Positions 1 to 8,188 of a DNA stretch of 55,306 bases are shown here, piece by piece. Below the pieces are notes generated by a model, which had not been told where the DNA came from, did no database searches, and saw only the letters and a list, made by a program, of their open reading frames with translations. Position 1 is the first letter of the stretch; the number at the start of each line of letters is the position of its first letter. The translations under genes and the position numbers were made by a program. The DNA is from Leucobacter chromiireducens. GTDB lineage: Bacteria; Actinomycetota; Actinomycetes; Actinomycetales; Microbacteriaceae. The stretch lies in contig NZ_RPDI01000022.1 of NCBI RefSeq assembly GCF_003917135.1, positions 1 through 55,306 on the forward strand. The letters run 5' to 3'.

Positions 1-967
1 TCACGTGCAGGTTGTACTCGGGGCCGAGCTGGTTCGGGATCGTGAGCATCAGCGTGTCCGCTGACATTACCGCGTCGTCGGCGCGCAGCTGCTCGATCAG
101 CTTGTCGGGGGTGTCGGCATACGTCTTTCCGAAGGTGGAGCGGAACCCGTCAATGATCCCGATCTGATCCTGGCCGTCGCGTCCGCGAAGGCCGAAATAC
201 ATCTCGTCCTGCTCCGTGACGATGGGGAAGACGCTGCGACTCACGGAGACGCGCGGGCGACCCGTGTGGCCGGCCTCCGTGTATGCGGTGCGGAACTCGT
301 CGATCTGGCGCGCCTGCAGGATGTGCAGTGGCTCACCCGTTGCCTCGGTGAGCAGCGTTGAGCTCATGAGGTTCAGGCCGGCGGTGCCCGTCTGGCGCGC
401 GGTGTCGATGCTGCCAGCGCCCCACCAGACGTGATCGCGCAGCGTAGCCGACTGCGGCTCAATCGCGAGCCGGCCGAGCGGGCCCATGTTCGGGTCGCTG
501 TCGACGAGCGTCTCGCCCTCGATCGCCCGCATGAACAGGTCGAACTTGTCGCGTGCGAGGTCGGCGCCGCGCGGATCCTCGGATCCGGTGTACCCGAAGG
601 CCTCGTAGCCGCGTACGGCGGTCTCGGGGGATCCCCGGCTCACGCCGAGCGCGAGCCTGCCCTCGGCGATGATGTCGAGTGCTGCGGCCTCCTCGGCCAG
701 GTACAGCGGGTTCTCGTAGCGCATGTCGATCACGCCGGTGCCGACCTCGATGCGCTTCGTGCGCGCGGCCATCGCGGTGAGCAGGGGGATCGGCGAGGCC
801 GCCTGGCGTGCGAAGTGGTGCACGCGGACGTACGCGCCGTTCACGCCGATCTCGTCGGCCCCCTCGGCCAGCTCGATGGTCTGGCGCAGCATGTCGCCGG
901 CGGTGCGCACCCGCGAGCCGGGGACCGGACCGTAGTGGCCGAATGACAGGAATCCGAATGCTCTCAT
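1..967 (-). CDS. LLM class flavin-dependent oxidoreductase, 3' end outside the window
   Basis: Reading the minus strand from the ATG at 967 gives MRAFGFLSFGHYGPVPGSR and an open frame that runs off the left edge, so at least 322 residues are present and the C-terminus is missing. The N-terminal FGFLSFGHYG strand, the VGTGVIDMRYENPLYLAEEAA stretch split around residue 70, and the LALGVSRGSPE segment are typical of bacterial luciferase-like (LLM) monooxygenases. These are TIM-barrel enzymes that use reduced FMN or F420 supplied by a partner. The substrate cannot be told. It is transcribed away from the ABC exporter at 1162, and its presumed promoter lies inside a palindrome (981-1007). I am sure of the family, not of the reaction. 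Confidence 0.85.
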   Translation of the reverse strand, partial: MRAFGFLSFGHYGPVPGSRVRTAGDMLRQTIELAEGADEIGVNGAYVRVHHFARQAASPIPLLTAMAARTKRIEVGTGVIDMRYENPLYLAEEAAALDIIAEGRLALGVSRGSPETAVRGYEAFGYTGSEDPRGADLARDKFDLFMRAIEGETLVDSDPNMGPLGRLAIEPQSATLRDHVWWGAGSIDTARQTGTAGLNLMSSTLLTEATGEPLHILQARQIDEFRTAYTEAGHTGRPRVSVSRSVFPIVTEQDEMYFGLRGRDGQDQIGIIDGFRSTFGKTYADTPDKLIEQLRADDAVMSADTLMLTIPNQLGPEYNLHV

Positions 968-980
968 GCTGGGTGCAACG

Positions 981-1007
981 TGCGCGGGCAAAGTGTATTC
1001 CCGCGCA
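981..1007. promoter_or_regulatory. Palindromic operator overlapping the -10 of the LLM gene
   Basis: Arms TGCGCGGG (981-988) and CCCGCGCA (1000-1007) are perfect inverted repeats with an 11-nt spacer. On the minus strand the spacer contains TACACT (992-997), a good -10 box about 25 nt before the start codon at 967. A dimeric repressor bound here would cover the -10. No good -35 is visible. The rest of 968-1161 shows nothing else that I can support, apart from the -10 of the next gene. Confidence 0.45.
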
Positions 1008-1149
1008 TGTAGTTTGGGTGGGGCAGCGACCTGCCCGTCCCGTCCCGGCACCCTGGGCCCACCCGGCCGCCAGGCCGCCCGCCGAGACGCGGCACCCTGG
1101 CACCACGCGCATGGTACCCGGGGGCGATCCCGCACCGCGAGCGCACTCG

Positions 1150-1155
1150 TAGCGT
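1150..1155 (+). promoter_or_regulatory. -10 box of a leaderless promoter for the ABC exporter
   Basis: TAGCGT is followed by exactly 6 nt and then the ATG at 1162, the spacing expected when transcription starts on the A of the start codon. No Shine-Dalgarno sequence precedes this ATG, which supports leaderless translation. No clear -35 hexamer is visible. Confidence 0.45.
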
Positions 1156-1161
1156 CGAAGC

Positions 1162-1926
1162 ATGGACATTCAACCGAGCGGTATGGGCCTCGTTGCGCGC
1201 GTCGCGAACCTCAGCAAGCACTACGGCGCGGGCGACCACCGGGTCACCGCACTCAACGACGTCTCGATCGGGATCCGGCGCGGGCAGTTCACCGCGATCA
1301 TGGGCCCATCGGGATCCGGTAAGTCGACCCTCATGCACGTCATGGCCGGGCTCGACACCCCCACCGAGGGGCGGGTGTGGCTCGGCGACGACGAGATCAC
1401 GCACCTCGGCGACGCGGAGCTCACCCGGCTGCGCCGGCGCAGGATCGGCTTCGTGTTCCAGGCGTTCAACCTGGTGCCGACACTCGACGTGATGGGCAAC
1501 CTGCGGCTGCCGTTCGAGCTCGACGGGCGCGGCGTTCCCGCAGCAGATCGGGATCGGATCGATGCGCTCGTGCAGGCGCTCGGACTCGCCGGCCGCACCT
1601 CGCACCGGCCGCACGAGCTGTCGGGTGGGCAGCAGCAGCGCGTCGCGATCGCGCGGGCGCTCGCCACGCAGCCGGACGTGATCTTCGCCGACGAGCCGAC
1701 CGGCGCCCTCGACTCGCGCACGGGCCGCGAGGTGCTCGGCCTGCTCCGCGCCGCCGTGGTCGAGCAGGGGCAGAGCATCGCGATGGTGACGCACGATCCG
1801 ATCGCCGCGAGCCACGCCGACCGCATCCTCTTCCTCGCCGACGGCCGCATCGTGTCCGACCGCGGCGCGATGACGCCGGAGCAGATCTCGGAAACCATGC
1901 TCAGCCTGGAAACGGTCGCGGCGTGA
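1162..1926 (+). CDS. ABC transporter ATP-binding protein, LolD/MacB type
   Basis: 254 residues. Walker A GPSGSGKST is at about 48-56, the signature LSGGQQQRVAIARAL begins near 153, and Walker B VIFADEPTGALD follows near 173. The order and the DEPTGALD form are typical of the LolD/MacB/FtsE branch, which powers FtsX-like permeases in export of peptides, lipoproteins or antibiotics and does not import solutes. The gene overlaps the permease by 4 nt (GTGA), so the two are translationally coupled. No two-component system or peptide precursor is adjacent, so the cargo is unknown. Confidence 0.93.
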   Translation: MDIQPSGMGLVARVANLSKHYGAGDHRVTALNDVSIGIRRGQFTAIMGPSGSGKSTLMHVMAGLDTPTEGRVWLGDDEITHLGDAELTRLRRRRIGFVFQAFNLVPTLDVMGNLRLPFELDGRGVPAADRDRIDALVQALGLAGRTSHRPHELSGGQQQRVAIARALATQPDVIFADEPTGALDSRTGREVLGLLRAAVVEQGQSIAMVTHDPIAASHADRILFLADGRIVSDRGAMTPEQISETMLSLETVAA

Positions 1927-3317
1927 AGACCGGGGCCGGAATCCGCGAGCACGGCGCCACCGTTGTGGTGGCAGCGCTCAGTTCACTCTTCGCCGCGACG
2001 CTGATCCTGTTCACCGGGGTGCTCGGCGCGGCGCTCGATCCCGCACTGATCGCTGAGTCAGCGACGTTCCGGATCACGCTCCTCATGGTGTCGGTGGTGT
2101 TCATCATCATCGCGCTCTACGTCGGCGCGATCGTCACCGCGAACACCTTCGCGACGATCATCGCCGGCCGCACCCGCACGATCGCCCTGCTGCGACTCGT
2201 CGGGGCGAGCTCTCGCGCGGTGCGCGGCCGCGTCGCCGCCGAGGGGCTCGCGATGGGCCTGCTCGGCGCGGTGATCGGTTGGGTGCTCGCCGAGGCGCTC
2301 GTCGTCGGCGTGGTGACCTGGGGCCCGGGGCTCGGCTGGCTGCCCGAGGGGCGGGAGTACCCGATCTTCGACCCGCTCGCGCTCGGCGCGATCGCGATTG
2401 TCGCGCTCACCACGTGGGCTGCGGCCTGGGCGGGATCCCGCCGCGTTGGATCGGTCTCGCCGATCGCCGCGACCGGCGCCGCCGTCGAGCTCCGCCCCGA
2501 GGACGCGCGCGGCCGCAACGGGCGCACCGTGTGGGCGATCATCCTCGTGCTGCTCGGCGTGGTGCTCATCGCGCTCGGGCTGTTCCTCAGCCTCACGACC
2601 CCGATCGCTTTGTTCGTGTCGTTCTTCGGTGGGCTGTTCTCGTTCACCGGAATCGCGCTCGGCGCGCACGTCATCATGCCGCCCATCTTGCGGCTCACCG
2701 GGAAGGTTTTCGGAGCTGGCCCCACCGGGCGGCTGGCCGCGGCGAACGCGGTGCGCTTCCCCGAGCGCAGTTCGCGGTCGACGATCGGCCTCGTGATCGG
2801 GGTGACGCTCGTCACGATGTTCGCGGTGGCGCTCGAGACGTACGCCGCGATGACCCTGCAGGCGTTCGACAACAATCCGGAGCTTGAGCAGGCGCTCACC
2901 CAGACGCTCGCGATCACGACCGCGGTGTTCACCGGCCTCGTCGGGTTCTCCGCGATCATCGCCGCCGTCGGCATGGTGAACACGCTGTCGCTCAGCGTGC
3001 TGCAGCGCACACGGGAGCTCGGGCTGCTCCGCGCGCTCGGCTTCACCGGCGGGCAGGTGCGCCGCATGGTGATCACCGAGAGCTGCCAGATGACGCTCGC
3101 CGCGCTCGGCTTCGGCGTGGTGCTCGGCGTGTTCTACGGCTGGGTGGCCGCGCAGTCGCTCGTCGGCTCGCAGGTCGGCTTCGCCGCCCCATCGATCCCG
3201 TGGCCGATCCTTGCCGGCGTCGTGGTGTTCGGCTTCGCGGTGGCGGTCACCGCTGCGGTGGCGCCCGCGCGACGCGCGATCCGGGTTTCGCCGGTGGCCG
3301 CGCTCGCGGTCGACTAA
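1923..3317 (+). CDS. FtsX-like ABC transporter permease
   Basis: 464 residues from the GTG that overlaps the preceding stop codon. An open frame extends further upstream only because it shadows the ATPase gene. It has an N-terminal membrane segment (about 12-38) and two FtsX domains. The first, near residues 58-165, contains TIALLRLVGASSRAVRGR. The second, near 340-460, contains LSVLQRTRELGLLRALGF. This duplicated LLRALG coupling-helix pattern is characteristic of exporter permeases that partner with MacB-type ATPases. It forms a two-gene operon with the ATPase and acts in the cytoplasmic membrane. Substrate unknown. Confidence 0.9.
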   Translation: MKTGAGIREHGATVVVAALSSLFAATLILFTGVLGAALDPALIAESATFRITLLMVSVVFIIIALYVGAIVTANTFATIIAGRTRTIALLRLVGASSRAVRGRVAAEGLAMGLLGAVIGWVLAEALVVGVVTWGPGLGWLPEGREYPIFDPLALGAIAIVALTTWAAAWAGSRRVGSVSPIAATGAAVELRPEDARGRNGRTVWAIILVLLGVVLIALGLFLSLTTPIALFVSFFGGLFSFTGIALGAHVIMPPILRLTGKVFGAGPTGRLAAANAVRFPERSSRSTIGLVIGVTLVTMFAVALETYAAMTLQAFDNNPELEQALTQTLAITTAVFTGLVGFSAIIAAVGMVNTLSLSVLQRTRELGLLRALGFTGGQVRRMVITESCQMTLAALGFGVVLGVFYGWVAAQSLVGSQVGFAAPSIPWPILAGVVVFGFAVAVTAAVAPARRAIRVSPVAALAVD

Positions 3318-3367
3318 GGGAGGGTCGGGCGGGGGCGCTGCGCCGGTTGCACGCTGCGCCAATCCGC

Positions 3368-3431
3368 ACGGAGAAATTCGGGTTTTCGGAGGCATCCCAG
3401 AGATTGCCTCCGAAAACCCGAATTTCTCCGT
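3368..3431. repeat. Perfect 27-bp inverted repeat (long hairpin)
   Basis: Arms 3368-3394 and 3405-3431 are perfectly complementary, with a 10-nt loop TCCCAGAGAT. The arms contain GAAATTCGGGTTTTCGG, clearly AT-richer than the surroundings. It could terminate the exporter operon, but the stem is much longer than other terminators in the window and only three T follow it. A palindromic repetitive element or a remnant of a small mobile element is an alternative. No target-site duplication is visible at the edges. Confidence 0.7.
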
Positions 3432-3442
3432 TTGGGTGTGGG

Positions 3443-3492
3443 GTGCCCCGCGCGGCAGTGACCGTGGGTGTGTTGTGCCCCGCGCGGCAGTG
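3443..3492 (+). repeat. Two 18-bp direct repeats, 32 bp apart
   Basis: GTGCCCCGCGCGGCAGTG occurs at 3443-3460 and again, identical, at 3475-3492. Each copy contains the palindromic core CCGCGCGG. The 32-nt period is close to three helical turns, so two proteins bound here would lie on the same face of the DNA. The repeats sit upstream of the aminopeptidase gene. The remaining sequence to 3594 is GC-rich and holds nothing else I recognise. Confidence 0.55.
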
Positions 3493-3594
3493 GCTGCGGG
3501 ACGCCGGGCGCGGCCGCGTGGTGCGCGGCGCCCGCCGCCCCGAGCACCGACCACCCCTTGCGTCTGCCACAGCCACCCCAGCACCCGCCCGGGC

Positions 3595-3600
3595 TAGGCT
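3595..3600 (+). promoter_or_regulatory. -10 box of a leaderless promoter for leucyl aminopeptidase
   Basis: TAGGCT is followed by GGGGGT and then the ATG at 3607, again exactly 6 nt. The G-run could act as a weak ribosome binding site if transcription started further upstream, but the spacing matches the leaderless pattern seen at 1150 and 32753. Confidence 0.45.
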
Positions 3601-3606
3601 GGGGGT

Positions 3607-5151
3607 ATGACCGTTGTGATTGATTCCAGTTTCGATCCCGTCCCCTCCCTGAACCGCTCGGTCGACGTCTCCGTCGCCGACACCGCCGCGGTCGAGGCCG
3701 CGCCGGCGCGCGCGTGCTTCGTGCCCGCCGAGGGCGACCTCCCCACGTGCGACTGCCTCGCCGGCCAGACGCGCGACGCGCTCGCCGCAGCGGGGTTCAC
3801 CGGGGCAAAGAACCAGACTCTCGTGCTCCCCGGCGCGCAGTTGCGCGTGCTCGTCGGCACGGGCGCCGGCCTCACGACGAGCGCCGAGCTGCGTGACGCG
3901 GTCGCAGCGTTCACCCGTGCGGCGCGTGAGGCCGCGCACCTCGCCGTCGACCTCACCGCCGTGGTCTCCGAGCAGCTCTCCGCGCGCGACGCCGCGCTCG
4001 CCGCGACCGAGGGTGCGCTCCTCGCGCGCTACCGCTTCGAGGCCCTGAAGGGCGAGTCCAAGCACGTCGCCCTCGACGCCCTCACGCTGGGCGTCGCCGA
4101 GGCCGACCGCGCCGCCGCCCAGGACGGCGTCGACCGTGCCGTCGTGCTCGCACGCGCGGCCGCCATCTCGCGCGATCTCGGCAACACCCCGCCCCGCCAC
4201 CTCACCGCGGAGAAGTTCGCGGATCTCGCGGCGAAGCTCGGCCCCGAGTACGGCCTCGAGGTGGAGATCTTCGACCGCGACGCGCTCGTCGAGCTCGGCA
4301 CGGGTGGCCTGCTCGGCGTGAACGCCGGCAGCACCGACGAGCCGCGCATGATCAAGCTGCGCTACGTCCCCGAGGGCGCGAGCGACGCGACCCCGCACCT
4401 CGCGCTGATCGGCAAGGGCATCATGTTCGACTCGGGCGGCATCAGCCTGAAGCCCGCGAACTCGATGGGCAGCATGAAGCTCGACATGATGGGCGCCGGA
4501 TCGGTGTTTGCCGCCATGCTCACGCTCCGCGAGCTCGGCGTGCAGTCGGCGGTGACCGGCTGGCTCATGTGCACCGACAACATGCTCTCGGGCACCGCGA
4601 CGAAGATCGGCGATGTGCTCACCATGCGCGGCGGCAAGACCGTCGAGGTGAAGAACAGCGACGCCGAGGGCCGCCTCGTGATGGCGGACGGCCTCGTGCT
4701 CGCCACGGAGGAGGAACGTCGCCCGGACGCGATCGTCGACATCGCGACGCTGACCGGCAACGCCATGGCGGCGCTCGGCCTCGGCACCGCGGCGACCCTC
4801 GCCAACAACGATGACGTCGCCGCGCAGCTCAAGGCCGCCGCTGAGGCGACGGACGAGCGCGTCTGGCCGCTGCCGCTCGATCACCGCTACCGCGACCAGC
4901 TGAAGTCGAACGTCGCCGATCTGTCGAACATCGGCGGCCCGTACGGCGGGGCGATCCTCGCGGCGCTCTTCCTGAACGAGTTCGTTGCCGACTTCCCCTG
5001 GGGGCACCTGGACATCGCGCCGACGATGGAATCGGAGCGCGACGATCTGTGGCGCTCCACCGGGTCGACGGGCTTCGGCGCGCGCCTGCTCGCGCAGCTC
5101 GCTGACGACTTCGTGGCCCCGCAGGCCGCCGACGACGCGCAGGGAGCGTAG
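3607..5151 (+). CDS. pepA: Leucyl aminopeptidase, peptidase family M17
   Basis: 514 residues, normal for the family. The C-terminal catalytic domain has the metal-binding GKGIMFDSGGISLKP stretch (about 269-283, with the ligand Lys and Asp) and NSDAEGRLVMAD (about 350-361, with the Asp and Glu ligands and the bicarbonate-site Arg). The less conserved N-terminal domain covers about 1-190. These enzymes are cytosolic hexamers with two metals that remove N-terminal Leu and similar residues and take part in peptide turnover. The gene is followed after 2 nt by an M18 aminopeptidase, a pair found together in many actinobacteria. Confidence 0.95.
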   Translation: MTVVIDSSFDPVPSLNRSVDVSVADTAAVEAAPARACFVPAEGDLPTCDCLAGQTRDALAAAGFTGAKNQTLVLPGAQLRVLVGTGAGLTTSAELRDAVAAFTRAAREAAHLAVDLTAVVSEQLSARDAALAATEGALLARYRFEALKGESKHVALDALTLGVAEADRAAAQDGVDRAVVLARAAAISRDLGNTPPRHLTAEKFADLAAKLGPEYGLEVEIFDRDALVELGTGGLLGVNAGSTDEPRMIKLRYVPEGASDATPHLALIGKGIMFDSGGISLKPANSMGSMKLDMMGAGSVFAAMLTLRELGVQSAVTGWLMCTDNMLSGTATKIGDVLTMRGGKTVEVKNSDAEGRLVMADGLVLATEEERRPDAIVDIATLTGNAMAALGLGTAATLANNDDVAAQLKAAAEATDERVWPLPLDHRYRDQLKSNVADLSNIGGPYGGAILAALFLNEFVADFPWGHLDIAPTMESERDDLWRSTGSTGFGARLLAQLADDFVAPQAADDAQGA

Positions 5152-5153
5152 CC

Positions 5154-6482
5154 ATGACCGGCCTGCTGCGCGATCTCGACGCGTACATCAGCGACTTCGC
5201 TGATTTCGTGACCGCCGCGCCGACCTCGTACCACGCGGCGGCGCGCATCTCGGAGCTGCTCACCGACGCCGGCTTCGCCGCGCACGACGAGGGTGCTGCC
5301 TGGTCGCCCCTCGCTGCTGGCGGGGCGGGCTTCGTGGTGCGCGACGGCGCCGTGATTGCGTGGCGGGCCGGATCCGAACTCACCGCGACGAGCCCCGTCC
5401 GGGTGCTCGGCGTGCACACCGACTCGCCTGGCTTCATGCTGAAGCCCCGGCCCGACTTCCGCGCGGATGGCTGGGCGCAGGCCGGCGTGGAGGTGTACGG
5501 CGGCCCGCTCCTCAACTCGTGGCTCGATCGGGATCTCGGCCTTGCCGGTCGCGTGGTCACCGCGGATGGCGCCGAGCACCTCGTCTGCACGGGGGCGATC
5601 GCGCGGATCCCGCAGCTCGCGATCCACCTCGATCGTGAGGCGAACACCGGCCTCGCGCTGAACAAGCAGCGCCACACGCAGCCGGTGCTCGCCGTCGGCG
5701 ACAGCGCGGAGGGGGTCACGGTGGCCGGCGTGCTCGCCGACGCCGCGGCGAATGCCGCGAACGCGGCCGGCGTTGCCGCCGCGCCGTTCGCGCCGGGGGA
5801 CATCGCTGGCGCTGATGTTCGCCTCTTCGATACGCAGCCGCCGCAGCGGATCGGCGTGAGCGGCGAGTTCTTCGCGTCGCCCCGCCTCGACAACCTGAGC
5901 TCGACGTTCGCCGGCCTCGTTGCGCTCCTCGAGACGGTGCCGGCGCCGGGCACGATCTCGATGCTCGCGGCGTTCGATCACGAGGAGCTCGGCTCGGAGA
6001 CCCGCTCGGGCGCCGCGGGCCCGTTCCTCGCGGACGTGCTGGAGCGGCTGCGCGCGGGGCTCGGCGCCACCGCCGATGAGGCGGCACGCGCGCTCTCGGC
6101 GTCGTGGTGCGTGTCGTCGGACGCGGGGCATTCCGTGCACCCGAATTACCCGGAGAAGCACGACCCCAACGTCCGCCCGCTCGCGGGCAACGGTCCGATG
6201 CTGAAGGTCAACGCGAACCAGCGGTACGCGAGCGACGCGCACGGGGCCGCCCTCTGGGCGCGCGCCTGCGCGCGTGCCGAGGTGCGCACCCAGGAGTTCG
6301 TGTCCAACAACACGGTGCCGTGCGGATCGACGATCGGGCCGATCACCGCGGCGCGCCTCGGTATTCGGACGGTGGACGTTGGCGTGCCGCTCCTCTCGAT
6401 GCACTCCGCGCGCGAGCTCGCGCACGTCGCCGACCTGCACGGCTTGGCGCGCGCGACGGGCGCGTTCTTCGCGGGCGCCTGA
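5154..6482 (+). CDS. M18 family aminopeptidase (aspartyl aminopeptidase type)
   Basis: 442 residues. Diagnostic M18 features are VHTDSPGFMLKPRP near residue 86 (metal-binding His and Asp), FDHEELGSE near 274 (catalytic Glu pair), SSDAGHSVHPNYPEKH near 321 and the C-terminal SMHSARE with the last metal-ligand His. M18 enzymes are cytosolic, form large dodecameric shells and remove N-terminal acidic or hydrophobic residues. The start is 2 nt after the pepA stop, so the two are co-transcribed, and a strong terminator follows at 6510. Bacterial members vary in specificity. Confidence 0.93.
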   Translation: MTGLLRDLDAYISDFADFVTAAPTSYHAAARISELLTDAGFAAHDEGAAWSPLAAGGAGFVVRDGAVIAWRAGSELTATSPVRVLGVHTDSPGFMLKPRPDFRADGWAQAGVEVYGGPLLNSWLDRDLGLAGRVVTADGAEHLVCTGAIARIPQLAIHLDREANTGLALNKQRHTQPVLAVGDSAEGVTVAGVLADAAANAANAAGVAAAPFAPGDIAGADVRLFDTQPPQRIGVSGEFFASPRLDNLSSTFAGLVALLETVPAPGTISMLAAFDHEELGSETRSGAAGPFLADVLERLRAGLGATADEAARALSASWCVSSDAGHSVHPNYPEKHDPNVRPLAGNGPMLKVNANQRYASDAHGAALWARACARAEVRTQEFVSNNTVPCGSTIGPITAARLGIRTVDVGVPLLSMHSARELAHVADLHGLARATGAFFAGA

Positions 6483-6509
6483 CGCGCGGCTCCGACACAC
6501 CGCAGCACC

Positions 6510-6545
6510 GTCCCCGGTTCGGCACGCGCCGAGCCGGGGACTTTT
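6510..6545 (+). terminator. Rho-independent terminator after the aminopeptidase operon
   Basis: GTCCCCGGTTCGGC (6510-6523) pairs with GCCGAGCCGGGGAC (6528-6541) apart from one G-T pair, with a 4-nt loop, followed by TTTT. Confidence 0.85.
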
Positions 6546-6638
6546 CTGTGTGACTGCGCATTTCGGATAGCCTGCGCGGCGGCCAGCGTGCATTCTTGTC
6601 TCATACCTTCAACCAGCGTCGCGAGAAGGAGACATTGA

Positions 6639-7085
6639 GTGCGCGAGTCATTTCGTTCGGCCATGCGTGAGTGGCGCACCGGCATCTGCCTGGTCACAGC
6701 TGTCGATGCCGAGCGCCGACCCATCGGCCTCGTGTGCAACTCCTTCACCTCCGTGTCGCTTGAGCCGCCGCTCGTGAGCTGGGCGGTAGACCACGGCTCG
6801 TCCGCAATCGCCGGCTGGCGTGCCGCGGCCTCCTACGCGCTGCACGTGCTCCCACCGCTCGAGCGGCCGCTTGAGCACCCGCTGATCGCCGCGTTCGCGC
6901 AGCGCGGCGGCGACAAGTTCGCCGGGCTGCGCTTCGCCCGCAACGAGAACGGGGACCCGGTGTTCCCGGAGCTCCCCACACGCTTCGACTGCGTACTCCA
7001 CCAGCGGATCGAGCTCGGCGACCACGACCTCATGGTCGGGCGGCCCACCACGATCACCCACCCCGCACAGAATCGAGAATCATGA
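6639..7085 (+). CDS. Flavin reductase family protein
   Basis: 148 residues from a GTG start preceded by GAGAAGGAGA, a good ribosome binding site. The pattern FRSAMREWRTGICLVTAVD, then GLVCNSFTSVSLEPPLVSWAV, is the FMN-binding split-barrel of HpaC-type flavin reductases, which pass reduced FMN to a separate monooxygenase. The stop overlaps the next start (ATGA), and the next gene is an LLM monooxygenase, so this is the reductase half of a two-component flavin monooxygenase. It is slightly shorter than usual (about 160-170) because the C-terminus is trimmed. Confidence 0.88.
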   Translation: MRESFRSAMREWRTGICLVTAVDAERRPIGLVCNSFTSVSLEPPLVSWAVDHGSSAIAGWRAAASYALHVLPPLERPLEHPLIAAFAQRGGDKFAGLRFARNENGDPVFPELPTRFDCVLHQRIELGDHDLMVGRPTTITHPAQNRES

Positions 7086-8188
7086 ACCGCGACATCCTCA
7101 ATGGCGAAGATTTCAAGCTCGGCCTCTTCTCCCCGAACTGCTCGGGCGGCCTCGCCGTCACCCGGATCCCCGAGCGCTGGAGCGCGAGCTGGGACGACAA
7201 CCTCGCGCTCGCGCGCGCAGCGGAGGCCGCCGGCATCGACTTCCTGCTGCCGATCGCCCGTTTCATCGGGTACAAGGGCGAAACGAACTTTCACGGCTCC
7301 GTGCTCGACCCCATCGTGTGGGCCGCTGGCCTCCTCGCGAGCACGACGCGCATCAACGTGTTCTCGACCGTGCACACTGCCTTCAACAACCCGATGGTGG
7401 TCGCGAAGCAGCTCGCCACGCTCGACCAGATCGGCGGGGGCGGCCGCGCCGGCCTCAACGTCGTTGCCGGGTGGAACCTGCCGGAGTACGAGGCGCTCGG
7501 CGCCCCGATGCCCGAGGCGCACGACGATCGCTACGGCTTCGCCGCCGAGTGGCTCGACGTGATCGAGCGCGCGTGGGCCGCGGAGGGGAAGTTCCAGTAC
7601 GACGGGAAGTTCTACCAGCTCACGGACAGCGAAACCGAACCGAAGCCGCGCGGTGGCCGCGTGCCGATCCTGAACGCCGGCTCGTCGACGCAGGGCCGCG
7701 ACTTCGCCGCGCACTTCTCCGACTTCGCGTTCACGATCATTCCGGACGCCGAGACCGGGGCCGGCATCGTGCGGGCCATGAAGGAGCAGGCGCGCACCAC
7801 CTACCAGCGGGAGGTCGGCGTGCTGACGCTCGGCCATGTGGTGTGCCGGGAGAGCCGCGCCGAGGCCGAGGACTTCCTGGCCTACTACGCCGACGAGAAC
7901 GCCGACTGGGGCGCGGTCGACTACCTGATGGGGCTCCAGGGGATGCACGCGCAGTCGTTCACCCCGGAGATGCTGCAGACGATGCGATCCCGCTTCGCCT
8001 CCGGGCACGGCTCGCTGCCGATCGTTGGCACCCCGGAAGAGGTCGCCGAGCAGATCCGGGCCGTGAGCGATGCTGGGTTCGACGGCATGACGCTCGCGTT
8101 TGTCGACTACACGAACGAGGTGACGCAGTTCGGGCGAGACGTGATGCCGATCCTGGAGCGCATGGGCGTGCGGCGCCCCCGAGCCTAG
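7082..8188 (+). CDS. LLM class flavin-dependent monooxygenase, RutA/SfnG type
   Basis: 368 residues. FKLGLFSPNCSGGLAVTRIP at the N-terminus, the IDFLLPIARFIGYKGETNFH segment, LNVVAGWNLPEYEALG and YDGKFYQLTDSETEPKP resemble the RutA (uracil) and SfnG (dimethylsulfone) branch of the luciferase superfamily. The partner flavin reductase overlaps at the 5' side. Which heteroaromatic or sulfone compound is oxidised cannot be said. The AraC-type regulator immediately downstream probably senses the substrate. Family certain, reaction unknown. Confidence 0.88.
   Translation: MNRDILNGEDFKLGLFSPNCSGGLAVTRIPERWSASWDDNLALARAAEAAGIDFLLPIARFIGYKGETNFHGSVLDPIVWAAGLLASTTRINVFSTVHTAFNNPMVVAKQLATLDQIGGGGRAGLNVVAGWNLPEYEALGAPMPEAHDDRYGFAAEWLDVIERAWAAEGKFQYDGKFYQLTDSETEPKPRGGRVPILNAGSSTQGRDFAAHFSDFAFTIIPDAETGAGIVRAMKEQARTTYQREVGVLTLGHVVCRESRAEAEDFLAYYADENADWGAVDYLMGLQGMHAQSFTPEMLQTMRSRFASGHGSLPIVGTPEEVAEQIRAVSDAGFDGMTLAFVDYTNEVTQFGRDVMPILERMGVRRPRA

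Noticed and set aside
3443-3492. Possible CRISPR repeats
   Set aside because: Only two copies and no cas genes; no CRISPR array is visible anywhere in the window.
2058-3584. 508-codon minus-strand frame opposite the ABC permease
   Set aside because: Same shadow effect; very Arg/Asp/His-rich, no motif, and it covers the long palindrome.
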